Origin: an uncultured bacterium
Lineage (GTDB): Bacteria > Patescibacteriota > Minisyncoccia > Phycocordibacterales > CAIZIN01
Assembly (NCBI GenBank): GCA_903933085.1
Contig: CAIZIN010000067.1
Span: 1 to 16,917 of the forward strand
Length of the DNA stretch: 16,917 nucleotides
Direction of reading: 5' to 3'
Under the pieces are notes generated by a model that was not told the origin of the DNA, made no database searches, and saw nothing but the letters and a program-made list of their open reading frames with translations. The number at the start of each line of letters is the position of its first letter. Position 1 is the stretch's first letter. Of this stretch, positions 11,034 through 16,917 are shown in pieces. Position numbers and translations under genes: made by a program.

Positions 11034-12125
11034 ATGAACAAAACAACAGCAATAACAATCGTTTCAATAGTGGTATTACTTCTTATTGGAGGTCTTATGT
11101 ATTTTTCAAATATTCCAATTAATCTGACTCCTTCGGAGATAGTAAATAATGTAAATTCTGGAGATGAAACCCAAACTCAAGCGTATTTAGTTGGAATTCC
11201 GATAGTTATTACACGTAAGGGTTTACCAACTGATACAACGGCTGTTCTTACTGGGCAAGTAATACCTAATGGTGCCTCTACCAATTATTGGTATGAATAT
11301 GGATCTACTTCTGAGTTGGGAAGCAAAACCAATTCTCAAATTCTTGGGTCTGGGTTTACAAATTTTAATGCGCCTGCGTATATAATAGGTCTTTCTAAAA
11401 ATACCGAATATTTCTTCCGTATCGTAGCAGAAAACCGTTATGGTAAGGTTGTTGGTACAAAATATTCATTCAAAACAACCGAAGGTGTTGCTTCGCCAGT
11501 TGGAAGTGCACCTTCTGTAAAAACTTTATCAGCAAGCAATATTACAGATAACTCTGTAAATCTAAATGGTGAAATTGATCCAAATCAGGCCGATACTGAA
11601 TATTGGTTTGAGTATGGGAAAACAGCAAGTTTAGGAGATAATTCAGCACCTACATCAATTGGAAATGGAAATAACACATTGAGTGAGTCTGTATCAGTGT
11701 CTGGTCTTGATTCTGGGACTGTATATTTTTTCCGAGTGAATGGTCAAAATCAGTTTGGAACAGTGAATGGTTCAGTGTTAAATTTTAAGACCTCTGGAGT
11801 TGTGACAAAAGCAACAGCCCCAAAGGTTGTTAACCAGAAGGCCTCAAATGTGACAGTCTCTAGCGCCACCCTCCATGCTGTAGTTTCTTCAAACGGTGAA
11901 GATACAAGTTATCATTTTGAATATAGTACAAGTTCAGTTTTTAGCACTGATTCAATTAAAAATACCGCAGAATTAACTTTAATTGCAAATACTAGTGCGG
12001 TTTCTGTTAAGTCTGATATTTCAGATTTAAAACCTAACACTAATTACTATTTCCGTCTTGTTGCTAAAAATAGTATTGGCACAACGACTAGTGACTCATC
12101 AGCCTTTAAGACGAGTAAAAAATAA
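11034..12125 (+). CDS. Membrane-anchored protein with three Fn3-like repeats
   Basis: An uncleaved signal anchor (about 7-24) is followed by three tandem fibronectin-III-like domains at about 57-148, 161-254 and 263-361. Each has the pattern T-x-x-S/T-A-x-L-x-G-x-(V/I)-x-P-N, then YWYEYG / YWFEYG / YHFEYS, then L-x-x-(N/G)-T-x-Y-(F/Y)-F-R-(I/V/L)-x-(A/G)-x-N, and ends F-K-T. The first two repeats are the more alike. The bulk of the 363 residues should therefore be displayed outside the cytoplasmic membrane. Fn3 arrays of this kind occur in surface proteins of many Patescibacteria and as linkers in glycan-degrading enzymes. It immediately precedes the xylanase gene (16 bp), which suggests that the two act at the same surface. 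The binding partner is unknown. Confidence 0.87.
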   Translation: MNKTTAITIVSIVVLLLIGGLMYFSNIPINLTPSEIVNNVNSGDETQTQAYLVGIPIVITRKGLPTDTTAVLTGQVIPNGASTNYWYEYGSTSELGSKTNSQILGSGFTNFNAPAYIIGLSKNTEYFFRIVAENRYGKVVGTKYSFKTTEGVASPVGSAPSVKTLSASNITDNSVNLNGEIDPNQADTEYWFEYGKTASLGDNSAPTSIGNGNNTLSESVSVSGLDSGTVYFFRVNGQNQFGTVNGSVLNFKTSGVVTKATAPKVVNQKASNVTVSSATLHAVVSSNGEDTSYHFEYSTSSVFSTDSIKNTAELTLIANTSAVSVKSDISDLKPNTNYYFRLVAKNSIGTTTSDSSAFKTSKK

Positions 12126-12141
12126 TCTTTAGCGTAAAATA

Positions 12142-13830
12142 ATGAAAGAATTAAGAACAAAAGATTTTATTATAATAGGAACTTTTATTATTTTTCTAAT
12201 ATTTTTGTTGTCTGTAAATTATAAAAATAAAAACATAAATCTTGTGAGCGGATTAGATTGGTCGCATTTTCCTGGCGCTACAGTTTCAGATCGTGGTATT
12301 TATTTCAAACCTTTAGGTCGTGAAATTGTCCATAGTGATGGATCAGTCGGACAACTTAATCCTCCTCTAAATTTAAACAGCCACATTGAAATTGATGGTG
12401 ACTTTAAAATTACATTTTCTTTGTCTGAAATAGATAATCAGGCTTCATTTAGGCTCTATAGTAAACCACCTATAATTTATGATGAGTGGCGTTATGAGAG
12501 TCCGAGTGTCGATATAAACTTTGATGCTGTGAAAAATATTATTACTGTACGTATTTGGAATGGTATTTCATCAGGACCGACTGATATGAGGGTCTACGAT
12601 GTGTCTATAGAATCTAAGGTGGATATTACCTTTGAGTATACAGAGAATCAGATTATTTTTTTTAAAAATGGTCGTGTACTTGGAAGTATCCCTAATCATG
12701 ATATTTTTGAAAGTGGTCAAATTTGGTTTGGGGCAGATAGTACTATTTTAGGAAGGGGTTGGACACTTTCTAAATTAAATATTCAGTCTCTTAACGGAGG
12801 TAGTGTGAGGCTTATTCAAGCCCCTTCTTTTGATTTGGGTAAAAGTAATCCAGACAGTTTACGTTATTTGGCAGGTATTAATTTTAGAAAAATTAAAATT
12901 GGATCCGCTATATCTATTGGGAGATTGTTTGCTGATGAACAGTATAGGAATTTAGTTTTAAGTCAGTTTAGTATTATGACTCCTGAAAATAGTATGAAAC
13001 CTCAGTTTATTCATCCTCAGCCAAATGTTTATGTATTTGAAGAATCTGATCAGCTTGTTGATATTGCGTTGATGAATGACATGAAAGTTCATGGGCATAC
13101 GCTCGTATATGCTAAAAGTAGCCCGCTCTGGATGACTAAAAGTCGAAGAGAAGATAGACAAAAAATAATGGTTGATCATATAGAAAAAGTAGTTAATCAC
13201 TTTAAAGGAAGGGTATCTGAATGGGATGTTGTAAATGAGGTATTTTCTAAAAAGAATGTTTTGTATAAAAATTGGGGGACAGGATTAGATCATAATATTT
13301 GGTTTGATGCTATGGGTGAAAATTATATTGATTTAGCTTTTGAAACTGCTCATAAAGCTGATCCTCAAGCAAAGTTATATTTGAATGATTATGGTGTTGA
13401 GAGAGATGGGCAACATTGGGAGGCCTTGTTGGCTCTTGTGAAAAGACTTAAACAAAGAAATGTCCCGATAGATGGGGTTGGTTTTCAAGCACATGTTTAT
13501 AATGATGGTGATTATTTTGATGCTAATCAACTTAAGAATCATATGGATGTTTTAGCTGAGTTAGGTCTCTTAGTTCGTATATCTGAAATAGATGTAACTG
13601 GGGATGATGCTCAGGAGCAAATTAATCAATACGTCTTAGCGTTGGATGTGTGCCTGAAAGCATCGAACTGTACATCTTATACCACTTGGGGGAGTACAGA
13701 TCTGTATGGCTCCACAACACGTTCAGATAGGTATCCTCTGGTTTACGGTACTAGTTTGCTTTGGGATAAGGATATGAAACCCAAGCCTGCCTATAAAGCC
13801 TTACAAGAAAGGCTTAGGCGGTCATATTAA
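12142..13830 (+). CDS. GH10 endo-beta-1,4-xylanase, membrane-anchored
   Basis: Glycoside hydrolase family 10 enzymes cleave internal beta-1,4 bonds of xylan with retention. Seen: a signal anchor at about 9-27; a beta-rich LamG-like region at about 40-215 (GDFKITFSLSE ... ITFEYTENQIIFFKNGRVLG); and the GH10 barrel at about 232-560. The barrel carries TPENSMKPQ, KVHGHTLVYAKSSPLWM, WDVVNEVF with acid/base Glu366, YLNDYGVE, VGFQAHVY, and VRISEIDV with nucleophile Glu482, then TTWGSTDLYG near the end. Both catalytic residues are present, so activity is likely. The family's usual HTLVWHSQ-P-W is altered to HTLVYAKSSPLW, which may change substrate binding. It is the last gene of the ECF-controlled operon and ends 8 bp from a convergent gene with no clear terminator. 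The true substrate could be another beta-glycan. Confidence 0.93.
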   Translation: MKELRTKDFIIIGTFIIFLIFLLSVNYKNKNINLVSGLDWSHFPGATVSDRGIYFKPLGREIVHSDGSVGQLNPPLNLNSHIEIDGDFKITFSLSEIDNQASFRLYSKPPIIYDEWRYESPSVDINFDAVKNIITVRIWNGISSGPTDMRVYDVSIESKVDITFEYTENQIIFFKNGRVLGSIPNHDIFESGQIWFGADSTILGRGWTLSKLNIQSLNGGSVRLIQAPSFDLGKSNPDSLRYLAGINFRKIKIGSAISIGRLFADEQYRNLVLSQFSIMTPENSMKPQFIHPQPNVYVFEESDQLVDIALMNDMKVHGHTLVYAKSSPLWMTKSRREDRQKIMVDHIEKVVNHFKGRVSEWDVVNEVFSKKNVLYKNWGTGLDHNIWFDAMGENYIDLAFETAHKADPQAKLYLNDYGVERDGQHWEALLALVKRLKQRNVPIDGVGFQAHVYNDGDYFDANQLKNHMDVLAELGLLVRISEIDVTGDDAQEQINQYVLALDVCLKASNCTSYTTWGSTDLYGSTTRSDRYPLVYGTSLLWDKDMKPKPAYKALQERLRRSY

Positions 13831-13838
13831 AAAATATA

Positions 13839-14084
13839 CTAGATATTGACTTCAGGAGGGGTGATAATTTTATTTGTTGTAGTCGCTGTCGTATTTTTTT
13901 GTAAACTATCTATAACTGTTGCGCTGTTATTGTTTTGACTAATATTTTTATTATCATAAAAATAAGGTATGGTATACACGAAGAAAATTGCAATTAATAT
14001 CGCTCCGGTGATAATTCCAGCTACTAATTTTATTTCTGTGTTTGTAATTTTACCAATTAAGTCGGTATCGTTGAAGTTATTCAT
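13839..14084 (-). CDS. Small single-span membrane protein, ECF-regulated
   Basis: The 81-residue product has one membrane helix at about 20-42 (LVAGIITGAILIAIFFVYTIPYF), a short acidic and polar N-terminal tail, and an Asn/Thr/Ser-rich C-terminal tail of about 36 residues with TTATTTNKIITPP. I recognise no family. The layout (short cytoplasmic side, disordered outer side) suits a small envelope or regulatory protein; a partner of the sigma pathway is possible but unsupported. An ECF-type promoter ends 8 nt before the ATG and its spacer is very like that of the xylanase operon. The gene is convergent with the xylanase, with only 8 bp between the stop codons. Confidence 0.75.
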   Translation of the reverse strand: MNNFNDTDLIGKITNTEIKLVAGIITGAILIAIFFVYTIPYFYDNKNISQNNNSATVIDSLQKNTTATTTNKIITPPEVNI

Positions 14085-14092
14085 ACTCTCTA

Positions 14093-14119
14093 AGCCGTTT
14101 TAGTAAGGAGAATATTACG
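14093..14119 (-). promoter_or_regulatory. ECF-type promoter, site 6
   Basis: CGTAAT (14114-14119), 14 bp, AACGGCT (14093-14099) on the minus strand. It ends 8 nt before the ATG at 14084. The spacer ATTCTCCTTACTAA is close to that of site 5, ATCCTCCTTAAGAA. Confidence 0.8.
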
Positions 14120-14172
14120 ACTATATCTAATTTTTAACTAAAGAAATTGTTTAAAACTCTCTAAGTCCAGGT

Positions 14173-14634
14173 TTAGTTTAAGGTTAGATTTATATCGTTG
14201 ATTATTGAATCTAGCTTATGATTACTTTTGACGTAGTATTTACTTATACCAAGGTCAACATATGATTTTATTGTTTCTGAGCTTTCGGTATTTGAAATAA
14301 CAAAGATGGGTATTTTGTTCCAACGTCCACCATTTGCCTTAAACTTTTTTACGAAATCAATGCCATTTTCTTTGCCGAGTAAATTATGATCTAGCCATAT
14401 TGCGTCAACTTGTTCGAGATTTTCTAGGTGATCGAGAGCTTGTTTGATATTGCTTGCGGCTATAATACCTAAATTATTTTTATCTAGCATTGCATTAAAT
14501 ACTTGATCAACACTTCTGGCAGTGATGACACCAAATCCGTTTTCTAATAACTTTTCATTTACCACTTCAAGTAATGGACGTTCATCTTCAATTACTAAAA
14601 TTGTTTTTTTATTTTTTGTTAATTGTGTTTTCAT
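14173..14634 (-). CDS. Single-domain response regulator with internal duplication
   Basis: A receiver (REC) domain alone, 153 residues, with no output domain. Seen: the acidic pair in VIEDERP (Glu16-Asp17), the phospho-acceptor Asp82 in IWLDHN, Ser114 in VISNT at the switch Thr/Ser position, and Lys136 in YYVKS. The region between the acidic pair and Asp82 is longer than normal because residues 28-49 (KLLENGFGVITARSVDQVFNAM) are repeated with divergence at 49-70 (MLDKNNLGIIAASNIKQALDHL), an offset of 21 residues that adds one beta-alpha unit. It is the third gene of the regulator/kinase/regulator operon, 26 bp after the kinase, with a possible internal promoter of its own. Without an output domain it probably acts through protein contact or as a phosphate sink. 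Confidence 0.9.
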   Translation of the reverse strand: MKTQLTKNKKTILVIEDERPLLEVVNEKLLENGFGVITARSVDQVFNAMLDKNNLGIIAASNIKQALDHLENLEQVDAIWLDHNLLGKENGIDFVKKFKANGGRWNKIPIFVISNTESSETIKSYVDLGISKYYVKSNHKLDSIINDINLTLN

Positions 14635-14640
14635 ATAAGT

Positions 14641-14646
14641 ATTATA
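14641..14646 (-). promoter_or_regulatory. Possible internal -10 before the second response regulator
   Basis: TATAAT on the minus strand ends 6 nt before the ATG at 14634, inside the kinase-regulator gap. The spacing matches the leaderless housekeeping genes. The -35 is not evident. Confidence 0.35.
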
Positions 14647-14660
14647 TAGCTAGTTATTTT

Positions 14661-16154
14661 TTATTCACTAATTATTCTTTTAATTGGTAATGTTACAAAA
14701 AAAGTTGTTCCTGGTTTTTCTCTAGTAGATTCAAACCAGATTTTTCCTCCAGAGTTCTCGACAACTGATTTTACAATATAGAGTCCGAGCCCAGTCCCGT
14801 CTGTGTCTTTTTCTCTAACATTATCAGCTCTAAATAATTTTGTAAAAATTTTATCTTGCTGATTTTTTGGTATACCATATCCACTATCAGAAACTTTAAA
14901 TATAATATTTTTTTTGTCAGCTAATGAGATTGAAGCTTCAACCTTTCCACCTTCAGGAGTATATTTTATTGCATTTGATAAAATATTTTGTACTATCATT
15001 CTAATAAGTTTTGGATCAGCATCGATTATTGGAATTTTTTCTGGTAAAAAAGAAAATTTTATTTTTCTATAATCCATTTGAGGGGTTTGTTCGTGTATTA
15101 CGCTTTTAGCTAACTTGACTATATCTACTGGTTTAGGTTCGATTGTGAATGTTCCGAGTTCTAATCGAGAGACATCAAGTAATGCATTTACGAGTTCTAT
15201 CATTCTTTGATTTCCTCTATAGACTTCTGTTAAATATTTTTTTTGTTTTTCATTTAAACATCCGATGTTCCCTTCTAAGAGCATCTCGGTATACCAACTC
15301 ACTGTAGAAAGTGGTGTGCGAAGTTGATGAGAGGCGAGTGATACAAATTCAGTCTTCGCTCGATCGATTTGATGCTCGTTTGTTATGTCTCGAAAAACTT
15401 TGATAGTTCCGATTACTTTTTTTTCTAAAGTAACAGGAGTGACCATAATAGCTAAAGGAAATCTGCTTTTATCCTTTCTGGCATGATATATAGTGTCCGC
15501 AATATTTTTTGTGGAAATCTTGTTTCCAAGTAGAGCCATACTTACCGGATGCTTATCTAGTGGAATAGTAGTTCCATATTCATCTTCTAAGAGAATGGTT
15601 TCAGAGAATATTTTTCCCATAACATCTTTACTCTGCTTTTCTAATAGTTTTTCTGCTGTTTTGTTTATTAGTATTATTTGCCCTTTTTCATCTGTAGCAA
15701 TAAGTCCGTCACCGATTGAAAGTAAAATTGCCTCCTCTTTTGCTCGAGCCATTTCTAGACTTTTTGTACGTTCAATAACTTTTCTTTCTAATGTCTCTCG
15801 AGATTTTTTTAGCTTACCTGCTGTGATAGCAAGTTTTCTTCGTACACTTTCTTTTTCCTTAGCTGTTACAGCAAGTTGTTTTGCCTTAAGTCTTAGTTTT
15901 TTGGCTGTTATAACCAACTCACGTCGTACACTTTCTTTTTCTTTAGCTGTTGCTACAAGTTTTTCTGCTGTGATAGCAAGTTTTCTTCGTACACTTTCTT
16001 TTTCTTCGGCTGTTATTGCAAGCTGTTTAGCTTTAAGACGGAGTTTTTCTGCTGTAACAATAAGCTTTCTTCGCACACTTTCTTTTTCCTCAGCCAAGAT
16101 CTTAAGTTTGAAGATTGTATCATCGGATATTGAAATAGTTTGATTTTTATTCAT
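14661..16154 (-). CDS. Cytoplasmic PAS histidine kinase with heptad-repeat coiled coil
   Basis: The 497-residue sensor kinase has no membrane segment, so it senses an internal cue. Order of parts: a repeat coiled coil (about 20-140); a PAS domain (about 141-258, LLSIGDGLIATDEKGQIILINKTAEKLL ... FRDIT); a HisKA dimer domain with phospho-accepting His276 in LASHQLRTPLS; and a HATPase domain with the N-box Asn394 (NAIKYTPEGG), G1 DSGYGIP (423-429) and G2 GTGLGLYIV (453-461). All catalytic motifs are intact. The coiled coil repeats EKESVRR at serines 26, 54, 75 and 103, spaced 28, 21 and 28 residues apart, all multiples of seven. It lies 6 bp after one response regulator and 26 bp before another, so it probably phosphorylates both. 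Confidence 0.95.
   Translation of the reverse strand: MNKNQTISISDDTIFKLKILAEEKESVRRKLIVTAEKLRLKAKQLAITAEEKESVRRKLAITAEKLVATAKEKESVRRELVITAKKLRLKAKQLAVTAKEKESVRRKLAITAGKLKKSRETLERKVIERTKSLEMARAKEEAILLSIGDGLIATDEKGQIILINKTAEKLLEKQSKDVMGKIFSETILLEDEYGTTIPLDKHPVSMALLGNKISTKNIADTIYHARKDKSRFPLAIMVTPVTLEKKVIGTIKVFRDITNEHQIDRAKTEFVSLASHQLRTPLSTVSWYTEMLLEGNIGCLNEKQKKYLTEVYRGNQRMIELVNALLDVSRLELGTFTIEPKPVDIVKLAKSVIHEQTPQMDYRKIKFSFLPEKIPIIDADPKLIRMIVQNILSNAIKYTPEGGKVEASISLADKKNIIFKVSDSGYGIPKNQQDKIFTKLFRADNVREKDTDGTGLGLYIVKSVVENSGGKIWFESTREKPGTTFFVTLPIKRIISE
15798..16094 (-). repeat. 49-residue super-repeat (147 bp) inside the kinase gene
   Basis: This part encodes residues 21-119: a 28-residue unit (EKESVRRKL...KLRLKAKQLA) followed by a 21-residue unit (EKESVRRKLAITAEKL), the pair occurring twice. 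Copies are close in DNA sequence, which suggests recent duplication. The phase of seven residues is kept throughout. Confidence 0.85.
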
Positions 16155-16160
16155 AAAATA

Positions 16161-16544
16161 TTATATTGCTAGTATTTTTTCAATTTTTTTAGCGATATCA
16201 AGAAGTTTCCAGTTTGATTTAATTAAATAGTAAGTAGGTCTATTTGCTACTTTATCATCAATAAGCTGATCTTTGACTGTATTTAAGTTCGTTAAAATTA
16301 TAACAGGTATATTTACTCCCCATTTATCTTCTCGTATCTTTTTAAGTGTGGCTAAACCATCCATCTCTGGCATTATAATATCAAGTAATACAAGGTCTGG
16401 GTGCTTTAAGAGGGCTAACTCTACCCCTTCTCTACCGTTTTTTGCTTCAATCGTTATGAAATTTTTCATAGTGAGCATATCGACAAGGGCTTCTCGGAGG
16501 CTTTTTTCATCTTCTACAACAAGTATAATTTTTTTTGTTTGCAC
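16161..16544 (-). CDS. Single-domain response regulator
   Basis: A receiver domain of 127 residues with the canonical residues: acidic pair Glu11-Asp12 in VVEDEKS, phospho-acceptor Asp55 in LVLLDIIMPEMDG, Thr85 in VIILTN, and Lys109 in YYLIKSNW. There is no DNA-binding or enzymatic output domain. The start is a GTG at 16542-16544; the next Met is inside the fold, so the GTG is needed. It is the first gene of the operon whose second gene is the kinase (6-bp gap). The operon's ECF-type promoter lies about 112 bp upstream, separated by a leader with a hairpin. It is the probable phosphorylation partner of the kinase. Confidence 0.93.
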   Translation of the reverse strand: MQTKKIILVVEDEKSLREALVDMLTMKNFITIEAKNGREGVELALLKHPDLVLLDIIMPEMDGLATLKKIREDKWGVNIPVIILTNLNTVKDQLIDDKVANRPTYYLIKSNWKLLDIAKKIEKILAI

Positions 16545-16603
16545 GCGGGTTTGTTTAATTGGTTTATAGGCTTATTTGAAAGTTTTTTAGTAGATATAAA
16601 ATT

Positions 16604-16628
16604 AAAAAACACTTAAATGGTGTTTTTT
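16604..16628 (-). promoter_or_regulatory. Terminator-like hairpin in the leader of the two-component operon
   Basis: Arms AAAAAACAC (16604-16612) and GTGTTTTTT (16620-16628) form a 9-bp stem with a 7-nt loop. On the minus strand the 3' arm continues into TTTTTTAATTTTA. It stands between the ECF-type promoter and the response regulator start. It may be an attenuator, or a terminator for something entering from the right. Confidence 0.5.
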
Positions 16629-16655
16629 ATACACATTCTAACCTTCTAAAGTACC

Positions 16656-16682
16656 TGCCGTATCAGTTTGAAACTTATTACA
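16656..16682 (-). promoter_or_regulatory. ECF-type promoter, site 7 (two-component operon)
   Basis: TGTAAT (16677-16682), 14 bp, TACGGCA (16656-16662) on the minus strand. The last base differs from the consensus. It is the rightmost site and points into the response regulator/kinase operon. Confidence 0.7.
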
Positions 16683-16792
16683 AAAACATATCAATATTTG
16701 TTTTATGCCACAGATAATACTAAGTTGGCAAATCTTAGGTTTATGTGGGTATTTGAGTGTAAAGGTAGTTTATTCTAACAAACGAGCGGTGT

Positions 16793-16814
16793 GTGAGTGA
16801 GTAATCTCACTCAC
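16793..16814. repeat. 9-bp hairpin GTGAGTGAG/CTCACTCAC
   Basis: Arms 16793-16801 and 16806-16814 with loop TAAT. The flanks CGGTGT and ACATCCG extend the pairing with a bulge. No gene is recognisable in 16683-16917. Confidence 0.55.
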
Positions 16815-16851
16815 GACATCCGAGTGTAGTTGCGAACAAAAGGTAAATACC

Positions 16852-16915
16852 CCGTGGCTTGCCACGGCATTGGGTGAGCGAAGCGAACTCCCAATGGGTC
16901 CAGGGCTTGCCCTGG
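16852..16915. repeat. Three tandem hairpins at the right edge
   Basis: CCGTGGC-tt-GCCACGG (16852-16867), CATTGGG...CCCAATG (16868-16896) and CCAGGGC-tt-GCCCTGG (16900-16915). The first and third share the core GGCTTGCC and a 2-nt loop and are probably members of one family of short palindromic repeats. The local GC content is far above the window average. Confidence 0.65.
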
Positions 16916-16917
16916 GG

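Noticed and set aside
15493..16143. 216-codon plus-strand frame opposite the kinase coiled coil
   Set aside because: A shadow of the kinase gene; its Ser/Leu/Phe-rich repeats are the antisense of the heptad repeats.
16706..16801. 31-codon plus-strand frame starting MPQIILSWQIL
   Set aside because: No promoter, no recognisable domain, and it runs into a hairpin; the length is expected by chance.
1..16917. Insertion sequences, transposases or integrases
   Set aside because: None of the proteins shows a transposase or recombinase motif; the repeats seen are short and non-coding.

Overview
The window (about 35% GC by eye) looks like a chromosome segment of a Candidate Phyla Radiation bacterium (Patescibacteria, Parcubacteria/Paceibacteria-like). 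The reasons are compact AT-rich genes with almost no Shine-Dalgarno sequences, long perfect AT-rich terminator hairpins, tRNA genes without an encoded CCA, and several protein families I recognise mainly from that group. This placement is inference; there is no 16S rRNA here.

Left part (1-6.4 kb), housekeeping. On the minus strand lie mutM/fpg, a MurE-like ligase, a protein of unknown function, a histidine-phosphatase-like protein with ruvA, a small membrane protein, a 52-residue helix-turn-helix protein, tRNA-Arg(GCG), and a membrane protein of unknown function. rpsT (ribosomal protein S20) is on the plus strand. Promoters here are ordinary sigma-70 type. Several have an extended -10 placed 6-7 nt before the ATG, which implies leaderless mRNAs.

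Middle (6.4-7.15 kb), structured non-coding. tRNA-Ser(UGA) is followed by a duplicated block of about 110 bp. The block carries the last 14 nt of the tRNA, a terminator, and a hairpin whose two copies differ by a compensatory base pair. A tRNA-like three-way-junction relic lies between the copies.

Right part (7.15-16.7 kb), the main find. An ECF-type sigma factor (8765-9295) sits among genes for envelope and signalling functions: a secreted peptidoglycan-binding/Fn3 protein, a PAS protein, a secreted protein of unknown function, a plus-strand operon (YggT-like, GlsB/YeaQ-like, Fn3-repeat protein, GH10 xylanase), a small membrane protein, and a response regulator / histidine kinase / response regulator operon. 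Every transcription unit in this block, including the sigma gene, is preceded by the same bipartite element, TGTAAT-N14-(A/T)ACGGCT, with exactly 14 bp between the halves (seven sites). Four of the seven end 7-9 nt before the start codon. I infer that this is the promoter of the local ECF sigma factor, so the block is a self-contained autoregulated regulon linking cytoplasmic sensing to surface proteins and a glycan hydrolase. A weaker eighth match may drive a small RNA between 10213 and 10280.

The last 230 bp hold short palindromes and no recognisable gene.
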